A stretch of DNA of 64,000 nt, from NCBI RefSeq assembly GCF_963966145.1, contig NC_091050.1, positions 20,832,001 to 20,896,000 on the forward strand, given 5' to 3'. This document shows, piece after piece, positions 48,901-60,900 of this stretch; position 1 is the stretch's first letter, and the number at the start of each line of letters is the position of its first letter. The notes under the pieces were generated by a model. That model saw nothing but the letters and a program-made list of their open reading frames with translations, did not search any database and was not told where the DNA came from. The translations under genes were made by a program, and so were the position numbers. The DNA is from Tenebrio molitor. Taxonomy: Eukaryota; Arthropoda; Insecta; Coleoptera; Tenebrionidae.

Positions 48901-51900
48901 AATTAATATAAACGATAATAATCGAATTGTAAACAAACCCATGACAACGGAAGAAGAATTTCGCTAGAGGCGCTAGTATTTGACAGTTTCAAAGTTGACA
49001 ATTTCAAGAAAAAGTGGAAAAAGTCAAAATAAATTGTAAACAATTTGTGAGAGGTTCTAAAAGAAACAATTTCCATTTTGTAAAATGATGAAAAACGAGG
49101 CAAAAAGAAGAGAAAACGCTGTCCGAATTATTCCCCGGAGGAAAAAACGCTTCTTTTGAGTATTGTACATAAAAACATAAGTACAAGAATATCATAGCGA
49201 ATCAAAAAACAGACGTGGTTAGTTCGGAGGAAAAAAGTAAGTGTTGGCCGAAAATTGCCAAGGATTTTAATAGTTAATAAATTAATAATAGTTTCAGGGT
49301 TAATTCGCCGATTTTGGCTACTTTACTAAACAAAGATTAATAGATATTTATACACCAAGTGAGTTAAACCAATGTTTATTCAAGAGAAGAATGTTTATAG
49401 TTGATTTCATATAAATGCTCATCAAGTGAGCTGTGCATGTGTAAAAGCACCTTTAATTTAGTTACATTGCAAAAGTCACATTTATGAAGGTCATGTCCAA
49501 TAAATCTTTACTTGGTAAAAATACAAAGACAGAAACAAATAAGAATTACTTTAATTTAATCAGTAAAAAGACGTAAAATTGCTTTTGAAATCAGCAATGT
49601 TAAAACGGACAAAACTGAAAAATTAGTCAAATCGGGTTCGCGCAGAGCACGCAACTTTGAAAGTCAAAGTCACTAGCTTTGGCTTTAATACCAACAGAAA
49701 ATCAGATTTTCATGGCTTGCTTAGATGCACATTTATATGAAATTGAGTATAGCTCAAGAGCGCGAAGCGCGAGTGAGCTAATTCTTCGAATGAATAAACA
49801 TTCGTTTAACTCACGCGGTTTATTCAATATTTTATTCAATTTTGCGACAGACAGTTTCAATTCACGAATTATTATGAATTATGTAAAATATTGCAACAAA
49901 AATCAAGTCTGTGACAGTGGCAACACTTCCGTGACAACCATTTTGCTATAAACAATTATTTTAGTGTCAATAATTTTCGTGAAAAATGTCGGAGTCAGAA
50001 ATATGCGCCGAAACGAGATTTTTGTTCCGGAAGATGTAATGAATGAAGCACTAGAAGCAGTAGGCAAAGTTGTGCCAGTAAAATCTAAAATATTGTACGA
50101 AAAAGAGTATAATTGTTTGTGTAATTGGAGAAATAAGAAGAACGCCCGGGGGTCGACGTGAAGATAAGTTTGGCTTATATTTCGGAGCTATCAAAATCTG
50201 TAAAATCATCTTAATTGTGGTCATACCGTTCACAGCTGACGAAAATGTTATTGATTAAGGAAAATGTCGATATAAACAGGTTTGTGGATGTTTATCTATA
50301 GAATTTGTGCTAAATTAAGGTTTGTAGATTCCATCAAGTAGAAATATTTTTGAAGCAGCATTCTGTAGGACACAGGGCAAAGAAGTAGAAGGTTTTGACA
50401 CGGGAAGAACAAGTTCTACATACATACGAGGACATTATATATCTGTTCTTTAATAAAAACTGAATTAAAATTTTTTTAAATCGCTAGTGAGTTAAATTTT
50501 TTTTAACTCACTCTACCGAATAAACAATTGTTTACCTTGGTTGTTATGAAGTTGATAAATACGGTTTAAAACGTCAGAATTGAATAAAGGTTATTTAAAG
50601 TGCGGTGCAAACAAACTTGTCAACTTAAATAATACTTAACGTTAATCACTGGATTAAAAATTGCGGTGCAACCGGTCATGAGACACTTAATAGTCGACGT
50701 GGTGTATTTGTATTGAAACCAGGATAAATACAAAATGTATGTTCACTATAACGCAACTAGTCTTAATAAAACATTTAATATTTAGGTATATCTCTCTAAT
50801 ACATTTTGTGACCCCCATAAATCACCTCTCGGTGGTTTAACGATGTCTCAACACGAATGGACAAAATGAGTTCATTCAACTTCTTTAAATTTCATCTTTC
50901 ATGAGAATTTGTATTATTAAATTAAAAAATGTATATTACAAATAAAAAATGCTTAAAATGAAGAGTCGTTAATTTACTAAGCGAAAAATTGCTTCAAATG
51001 TCTTACATTATTGATTTCCACTTTAAGAATTTTTAATTAAATGCTTAGTATCCGCCTAATTCTTGAGCGGCAGTTTTTAAATGTCACACAGCAACATTTA
51101 ACTTTACTTTCACATTTATTATCATAAACTTTTACTACCTAAAATTAAGCTTAAACTCTCACGGTTTAATTATTTATCTGTGTCAACAGGCAGTGAAAAG
51201 TTTCATGAAAATTAAGAATTTTTTAACTTCTTTTTCTACGCTAAGAAATACCTACAATGCAAATTTACAAATAATGTAAAAAGACATGTATTGGCCCATT
51301 ATACAAAACTTCTGTTTATAATAAGAATTTTAATTGTGTTTAATTTTGTTTAATTTCAACAGGAAACCTTTACTTTGGTGGATGCGCCGGGAAAGAATCT
51401 TGAAATAAATTTATTAACAGTCCAAATTCTTACAATTAATAGTATATTCAAGAACGAGTGTAGAAAACGAGCCGTAGGGGAGTTTTGTATGGGACGAGTG
51501 CGCCAATGCCCTTATAAAACGAGTTATTTTTTAGAATTTGCATTCTTGTTTTAATTTTTAAATAAAAAACTAACTACTCGTACATCTGCAACAGATGTTA
51601 AAAAGTAGAGTTTGAACATTAACATTGGAAGTTTTTTTGGTGTAAATGACAATAATACACTGAAATATTGGTAAACATTTTCTTAGAGATCTATTAAACC
51701 GCAAGTGCTTTAATAGATAGCCATAAACGACTCCAAATTGAATACAATAATAGACGCAGATTCTAAAAATTTTATTTATTGGCAAATATTTGTAACAGTT
51801 TTTGCAAGCATATACGGTATGAGTCAATTGTGGGGTATTTCTGAAATGGTCTTTGATGCAACCAAAAATACTAATTCCAGCATTCACTAGATCTGTAATT

Positions 51901-54900
51901 TAAAAAAAATTAAAACATTAATCCATGATTGCATTGCTTTGAGAATTGTCAACTTTGTCTTGACAGTTTTGCTGAAACTTGGTTATGAACTCTTATGATT
52001 CAAACAATGAGAAAGTGGACATGGTTTCTCATGTACGGGGTACCTATGTCGTAAAAATGCCATGATCGAAGTATCGAAGTATCGAAGTATCCAAATTGCA
52101 GCCACACAATTATTTGTTTAAATTTTTTACAAAATGAGTTAACTCTTATTGTTGGAACAGTTGGATGTGAATAAATGAACAAGACAACAACGTAAATGGG
52201 TTCTAGCAGCGCCTTTAAATTTTTTTCTTGAGGGAAAGAGTCTACCAAACATCTGTACTTACGATTGATGAACTCAAAGAATTCGTGATGAGTGCATGGA
52301 CATAACGCCAGAGACATTACACAACGTTCAAAGGTCCTTTTTAAACAGGGTTGACGCGTGTTTACTCTAAAATGGAATGCATGTTGAACAATGTTTACGT
52401 TAGTTTTCTTTTTACGTTGTCATTTTGCTGGTTAAATTTCCTACATTGTCATTTTGACGTTTGTAGCCAAAAATGCAATTTTGATTCAATTTATTATTTA
52501 TATTAAACACAGTATCAAGTGCTAAGTGGAATTAGTATTCTTGGTTGCATCTAAGAAAATTTCAGAAATACTCCACAATTGACTCATCCTGTATGTAGTT
52601 ATGATAAATTGAAGTTCTTTTCAACAAAACTAATGTCAAAAGTCTGCTACATTCTCAATGAATTCCATATTTTCTAAATTCTACCCTGAAAATAATTATA
52701 AAACAGTGCATTACTGAACCAACATGTAATAATGGCCATTACTCACGAAGACGAAGTTTGCGATACGAAATGTAGACGAGTGTTTTAGTCATCCGAGTGA
52801 GTAATAGTTTATTACATGCGAGTATAATACAGTAGGTACTTTTTTACTACCTACATTATTTTAGTTATCATTAATTATTTATTTTAATAAAGAAATGTAG
52901 ACTTATTTGAAAAGGTTTACAGTCTACCCTGAACTGCAATGCGATTTTGCCCTCTATCGACAAACTCGCAAAACATTCACTTTGCTCACTAGTGACAAAA
53001 TATTTTTTCCTCACTAGTGATTCAATTGCCATCTTTGCTCACTATTTTCACTGAAATTCAATGATTATGGAAAAAAATTATTTAAAAACACTCCTGATAT
53101 GCAATTCTCAACTTTTTACTCTCTTTAGCAGATAAAAGTACATTTCCTAATACTCATGACATTACAGCAATTACTTTTGCAGCTGCAATGGTTCACAGTA
53201 ATAAAAATTTAGAAGGAATTTCTTTGATTTTGAATCGCCTGATTCCGCAATAAGTCGGTTTCCGATGACATTAATGAAATCGATGGTTTCTTTACACCAA
53301 GGGCCTAAGGTTTCAAAGGATAAACCTTTAAATACGTAATTTGACAAAATAATTGATGAAAGTAATTTTTTAGTAATTTTATACTTCGTAGTTTTTCTTT
53401 TATTATTTAATTAAATATGTCCAAAGCCAACAAATATTTCTGTCTGTCTGTGTAATTTAGGTTTCTGCAACTCCAAACGACATGTAGAACATGACAGGTT
53501 TAAATGTTTCCTTTTAGTTGAGTAATTTAATAGACTGTTTTAGTGGATGAATGGAGCTACTGCATAAAATGTAGGTATATTCGAACGAATGCACTTTGGA
53601 GTGCACTAATTGAAGATAAAATTTCATACGAGACCAACAGTTTGGAAACAAGCTTGCAGGTGAAATTAACGGAACTAATTACCTCTTAAAATTTTATAAC
53701 TTAAGAGTGGCATAAAAGCGCCATAACAGTAAAAGATTCCGTGTAAAGTTTATAGCGATTTTTTGTGCCTTGTGTTCTTGTGGCCCTAGCCAATTTTAGG
53801 AGCTTAAAAAGCTGTGCGTTTTTTACGAAATGTCATCGGTGGTAAAAACATTAACAAAACACCAACTCTCCAGTTTTATAAAATATTAAAAAATTCTCTT
53901 TCAATGTTATCTTATTAAACAGCTACTACAGTTTAATCTTAAGTTTTGTTCATTAATGTGTATCAATATCGTTAGTTTGCATCGTAGATTCTATAAAAGA
54001 TTAAGTTCACTTTGCACGTTACAATATTTAATTTGCTTTGAAGCATGTTGAGTGAAATTTATCCGCAGAGAAAACATTATAAATTAAAGTTCTATCTAGC
54101 AGTTTCAACACACTGTGAGTTTCTTATTGTTATTATTATTTTAGTTTAAATTTCTTTATTATATAATTTTATCACTTTCAAGTAGACGTTTTTGGTTATC
54201 TCCATGTTATTCAATATTTTTATTTTATTTCGTATTTTCGCCAGTTTACGTTACATGATATAATTTTAAAAATACCAAGTGACTACGAATGACTGAAGCA
54301 AATTTATTTTGTTGGCGACCCTGAGCAATTCGAAAGCCTAATGAGTTAAGGTTTTGGAAGTTTAGTGTTATTGTGCATAACATTTTATAAATTATTGAAA
54401 AGATTAACTTACTTTTCAAGTCCCACGTTTGCAATTCCCTCTTCAATAGCGTGTTGCTTCTATAGTAAAAACCATTTAAAAAATAGAGGGTGATAAAAAC
54501 AACTGCGTTTTATTTGACTTTTGGTTTGAGATATAATCGGGTATACCAACATCAAACTTAAAATATATTGCCAACCTAACAAAAAGAAACATTCATAGTC
54601 ACTTGGTATAAATAAAACATACATTTTCACGTTCACATTTGATAAGCCAAAAAAGCCAAAAAAAAGAACCTATGTACATAGATATGTAAATGTAAAAAAA
54701 ATATGTAAAGTGAGGTTACATTTAAGCAGCTGATCCGTGATCTGTAATCCGTAGTGCGTTCACAATCGACTCTTCAACGCCTACTTTGAGGAGAAATTTA
54801 AACGAACACTCGATATAAATTACACAATCCATTACTGGAGTATCTCCTAAAATGTTATTGTGTTTGTCAGGGAGAATAAATAGTGAACCGTCCTCGTACA

Positions 54901-57900
54901 GTAAAGATATAATATGTACAGACGTAGGTAAATTCCAAAGATTATTTCTTCTTACCTCAATAAAATCAGGACTAAAATTTGTTTTTTTGAAAATAGAACT
55001 AAAGGAATATTTGCATTTGCTCAGAAATAAATTTGGAAATGATCACGTGTTCACATAATTTACTTATAACTTTTTTCTTAAATCAAATACTCGTATAAAT
55101 ATTTCATGTTTGTTAAAACTGTACAAATATTATTAAAGTGTAATAATAGTATACTATTCAATGAGCGGATAATGATGGCATTGATGGCTATTACTCGTGA
55201 GGGTGTTTTTGTCCGAATAATAGCCATTATCCGCGAGTAGAATACTATACATTTTCTACGACTATGAAGAGAAATTGATAAATATGTTTCATTATTATAC
55301 AAACTGAAACTAACGTTTTAAAATTATTAGTTTGTATACTTGATACCATTGCATTAAAATTTGCGATTGGACTTCATAAACTAGTTGCCGTGATTTTTGA
55401 GAAATTATTATTCAACAGGCCGTGGATAATGAATCCTGTTATCCAATGATAAAACACTTTAATAATTGTAGTATTATCCAATAAAAGTAGGAAAAAACAT
55501 TTACCTGTGTAGATTCGATTCCGGAGTCATTGTGGTGATTGATTTCGAAGCAGGTGGAGTGTTGAGAGGTGGCATCTTCGGCACAAACTGGAAAAATAAA
55601 ACTTTGTCCATCTGCCTCACCTCGAGGAGAATCCGCACTCGGCCAAACCTGAATCGATGGTATACAATTCATTACAAAAAATACTTATTTAGACAACACT
55701 ACTCAAATAATAATTCACGAGATAACTTTCACGAGAGGAATAAACGCACCACTGCGTTTTTCCTAGTCGTTTTAACTTTATTATAATCGTTAAAAATAAG
55801 TGTGTTTTATTTGACCATCACAAATTCTATTTCTAAAATCCGTTTAAATGGTTCGGGTGGAATGTATTTTTCATTTTTCATCTGATAAAAATAATTTTTA
55901 TTGCCCATAAAAACTTTTCCTACCAACCTTGATATATAATATATTTTATAACGAGAATAAAACGTACATTGTACAGGGATACTTGTGGTCGTGTGGGCTA
56001 GGTACCCTTCAGTAAGATATTTTTAACATCTCATGTTTCGAAACAAACATTTAAATAAAATTATTCCTCGCTAATAAATTTGTTGATAATAAAATATTTA
56101 TATTACATGTTACTGTTGAATTTATCGTTTAAAACTGTCAAACTGTTTTTTTCTTTTTCATTACAAGGTGTCATATCAACTTACACAGAAATATTTTGTT
56201 ATAAAATTTTCACGTCACTTTAAGCACCTGCGTGCAGATAACACCTAAGTTAATGGCTATTGAGATTGAAAATACTACAACTTTGCTGATATGTAATAAC
56301 TAATAATAAACATAAATCTCTGATTCGGTTTTTTAGCAAATTTTGAAAAATATTTAACAAATTTTTAAGTCCAAGTATCCTCAGACAATATGAACCTCAG
56401 TTTCAATTTCAATTTTACTGTTTTTGTTTATAAGACAATAAATAAATTAATTAAAACATAAATAAAACATTAATGTATTGAGTGATTCAAAATGATTGTG
56501 GATAAATATGGCAACTATGTACGAAAATTTAAGTGGCAACTGTGTGGGTGGGGTTGAGTTGACATTTGTAGGACATTTCATTGCACATTGACTTGACAAT
56601 TTTCAAAACTGCGCGACTATGAACTGTCAAAGAAATGTCAACTCTATCCTACACACAGTTGCCACATACATTTTTGTACATAGTTGCCATATTTATCCAC
56701 AATCATTTTGAATCACCTGTAGTTGGTTGTAAAAAATAAGTCATGTTTCTTACTTTTAAATTAGATTATTTGTATATGACGTAGTTTAGGTATAATAAAT
56801 ATTTTAAAATTATTTTAAACCATTGTCAAACTAATAGTTAGCAAATCACGAAAGAGGAATGTCTAAAAACCTCTAAATTCATGTTTGCATTTTCCAAAAA
56901 CGTGTTATAATCGTTCAATATTAGTTATTTATGTTATTAGTGGGATAAAGGCATTATTATAATACGCGTATGAAAGTAGCATGACGAGGTCGTAAAGTCA
57001 ACACGGTCCCAGATGTGACATACAAAATTTTATCTACAGCTACTCAGAAATTAAATTAAAATCAATTTTTTTGTGCTTAAAATGATATTTGACTGTAGCG
57101 GGAATAAAAAACAAAGAGCATGAGTTTTGGAAGTATTTGGGAGAATTTGACGTAGTGGGATTGGTAGAAACGTGGGTGGAAGAAGAGGGGTGGGAAAGAT
57201 TGGAAAGGAGAATGCCGAGAGAGGGAGAGCGAAAGGTGGGCAAAGAAAAAGTGTGGTCTTTGGCATACGCGGATGATTTGGTAGTGCTAGCGAGAGAGGA
57301 GACAGGTATGAAAGGAATGTTAGGAAGCATGGAGAAATATATGAGGAGGAAAAAGTTGACGGTGAATGTAGAGAAATTCAAGATGATGGTGTTTAGAAAG
57401 GGGGTGGTAGGAGAAAAATAAATGAGTGGAGATGGGAAAAGGATAAAATTGAAGAAGTGAAAGAATTTAACTATTTAGGTTATGTGATGAATGAAAGAAA
57501 CACAGCAGCAGCACATGTGAGAGAGTTAGTGAAAAAAGCAAATAAGATAATAGGAGCGGTATGGGGGATAGGAGAGAGAAAATTTGGACATGACTTTAGA
57601 AGGAGAATAATGATGTTTGATAGTATGGTGAAAAGCGTGATGATGTATGGAGCGGAAATATGGGGATGGAGAGAGCAAGAAGGGTTGGAAGGGGTGCAAG
57701 GAAAATATTTGAAATGGGTGCTAGGAGTAGATAGAGAGACACCGGGCTATATAGTGATGGAGGAAACAAAAAGGGATGGAATAAGAATAGAAGCAGGAAA
57801 GAGAGCAATAAGATTTGAGGAGAGAGTGATAGAGAGAGGAGAGTGTAGAATTTTGCAAGAGTGTCTGAAAGAAAAAAGGAAAGAAATAGGAAAAGGGGTA

Positions 57901-60900
57901 TGGAAAGAGAGGGAGGCATATTTCGAAAGATGTGGGTATGCAGGAGCGGAGATAGAAAGAATGCGAAAGGGAGGCAGAGCAATGACAGATGAATTGGTGC
58001 AGAGAGACAGAGATGTGCAAGTGCAGGAAAGAAAAACGAGAATTAGGTAATCTAGGTACAATGGGAAGTATGAAAAAATAATAACGGAAGAACTACCAAA
58101 GTACCTAAGAAGAGAGAGTAGAAAGGAGAGAGTGATAGTAGCAAGATTTAGGTGTGAAAATGAGGAGAGAGAGAATAAATATTGAAATGAGGATAGGATT
58201 AGAGTGTGCAGGATGTGTGGAGAAAAAAAGGAGACCATGGAGCATTTGTTGAATGAATGCGTAGAATTGAGAGAGAGAGATGAGAGTAGAGAAGAAATGT
58301 TGAATGAGGATGGAAGAGGGATCGAATGGATGAAGAATGTTGAGTGGAGGAGGAGGACAATATGTGGGGAGGGATAATTGCTAATTTGTTAATTGGTTAT
58401 TGATTTTGAATCACTGTTTTATTTATTTAGTTAGATGACATTTATTAAAATTTAACATAAAATAACATTTTTAATTTACAATGCGAAAATTTCCGATTAG
58501 ATTAGTTTTTAGTTATTATATATTATATTAAGTTAGTGGAAATGTATAAAAATCGGATTACTTTGTAAACCTGTATAGGTACCAAATATATGTACATACA
58601 TACATGATATTTGACATTTCGCATTAAGTTTTTTTTACAAATAGCTTAATACATATTTCCAATTCAAAATCCAAGGAACAAAAAAAAATTGTACTTGTTT
58701 AATACAATGACAACCAGCAACTTTTCTTATAAAGGAAACTTAGATTAGCTATGAATGTCGTAAAAAATCAAAATTATCATTATAGATAAGAAGCATCATA
58801 TAATAAATTGCTAACATAAATTAGAGAAATAAGTTCACCTGCAGCAAAGGAAGCGAACAGTTAGGACCTGGTTTCGTTTCCTCCGTACTAGAATCTAAAC
58901 CCTGTTCACCCTGCAGTCCTGTATTATTGTTAGTTGACTTCACTGCGGACCATAAACGCTTTAAGCCGAGCTCTCTTAATGGTTTCTGAAAGAAAAACTA
59001 CCTTAGTATAAAATTATCATAAAAGCTTTTAATTTTTTCATCATTTTTTAATTTGTACAATGAATTTATGAGTAGGTATAAAACACGTACAGTACTCGTT
59101 TAAGGATAATATTTCATCACCTGAATAGAAATTTAGGGCAATGATATAATCGCGTGGTAGTAATGAGCTTTAATTACCATATTTGGTGTGACCAGCACTG
59201 TCTTACTTGAGCTACAAAAGCTGACCTTAATAAACTGAACAACGTAGATTTAAGTGTGATTAAATTTCGCTGAAAATTTGTTATGCATCCTACAGTGGGA
59301 AAAAATTGGATTTTTTTGTTGAAATAAAAACAATTTTATATTTTCCAAATGAACGAATTAAAATTGCAATTGGGTTCCAAATAGATTTCTCTTAAATAAA
59401 ATGTAATAATACCATATAATGTCAACATTTTAATCGTGGAAAAGAGTAGATTTTTCAATTTTTTTCAGGGTATAATTGTGTAGGTAACAATTTTTTTCCC
59501 AAGAAATCAGTTTCTTAAAAACATATAAACATAAGAGAAAAACAAGACTATGCCATAAATTTTAAAATATTTTGAATAAACATGGTTGTACGAAAATATG
59601 ATGTATGATTCACCTCATAATTAAAAATATGCAATGAGTTTAAAGCATAGAAACAGATGTCGAATAAATAACAGACAAAATCATAAAACTCGTGTGAGAT
59701 TTTTTTTAATACCTATTTAAATAAATAATTTGGAAGATTAAATAATCTAAAATAATTTATTATCGATATTTGGTAAGCACATAAATATGCCACAAATTAA
59801 ATGTATGAGCATAAATAAATCTAGATTATGTGTTATAACTCAAATTTATTGTAGGGTGGTGCATGCAATTTCTGTTATTTGTTACAAATATTTAAAATGA
59901 AGCCGTCAAACATAATTTGTAACAGTTTTATCTCGTTAATACTCAGCATTAATCATAATCACAATCATATAGTTTTGACTTTTGAAAATAAAACATCCGT
60001 TACAATATTTCAAAAAATACACTCTGGAAAGGAAAGGATAATACTAAATAATATTTAGAACTTTGTCAGTAAAGAAGTACAAAAACTAATTTAATGTGCA
60101 AAACATAGATTTAACAAAAATTTGAGACGTTTACTTCTATCAAAAATATATGGAGAATAGTAGTACAAATTTCTATTTTATATTAAGTAATTACTTTTGA
60201 GGGAGGAAATGTAACTTTTTCCTTTTGCTAATAAAGCATTTTTAAAGACCTTAAAATGTGGTTGAAAATGTATAATTTATTACACAATTGTTTTTAACAA
60301 AAATAATGTATTATTCACAATTGGTTCTTTGAGAGAACTAACTTTGTAAAGTTAAAAAGTGTGCTGTTGTTACATTTACCTATAGGGAAACTTTTACACA
60401 ATAATTCAACTCTGAGAAATCAAACAGCAAAAGTACTTTTAAATTACATAATTATATCATTTCTTATTTTCAAATGTTTTCGAACAAAAAAAAATAGTTT
60501 ACAACAAAAAATAAAGTTGAGATTATTTTAAAATCTCTCGTTTCTTCATCTGTCACTGAAATTATCTTTATATCTGCAGAACTTGAAAAACACTTGCAAA
60601 ACACTTGAAACAATAATAGTAGTTTATTTGACGAGTTTGTGTGTAAATTGGGTCTTTTTTGGCACGAGTGTGCCATTTTAAAACACGAGTGAAACGAGCG
60701 TTTTAAAGGCCCACGAGTGCCAAAAAAGGCCCAATTTACACACGAACGAGTTGAATACAACGTTTTTTTGTTCGACGAGCCCCTTAAAGGCTCCAAATCG
60801 CTTAAAACCTTTAAAATTAGCTTGACCTTTCGTTTTGACAAGTTGTGACATTTACCAAAATCCGCTCACATAGGAGAAAATTCTCAAATTCTGACAGTGT

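Larger units (their letters stand above)
48770..50679 (+). mobile_element. Composite element with inverted ends, Myb/SANT-like and recombinase-like remnants
   Basis: Ends ATGACCGGTTGCACCGCA and its complement TGCGGTGCAACCGGTCAT pair exactly over 18 bp. A second GCACCGCA box lies about 80-100 bp inside each end, also inverted. Between them are two broken ORF pieces on the + strand (separate entries). The pieces may belong to this element or to nested older insertions. Confidence 0.6.

Noticed and set aside
57051..58238. Leu/Ser/Phe-rich - strand frames over the LINE
   Set aside because: They are complements of the purine-rich LINE strand, with no domain; the + strand carries the RT motifs.
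60470..60841. 123-codon - strand frame similar to the + frame at 44306-44575
   Set aside because: Both are readings of dispersed repeat C. Similarity reflects the repeat, and the frames end in unrelated sequence.
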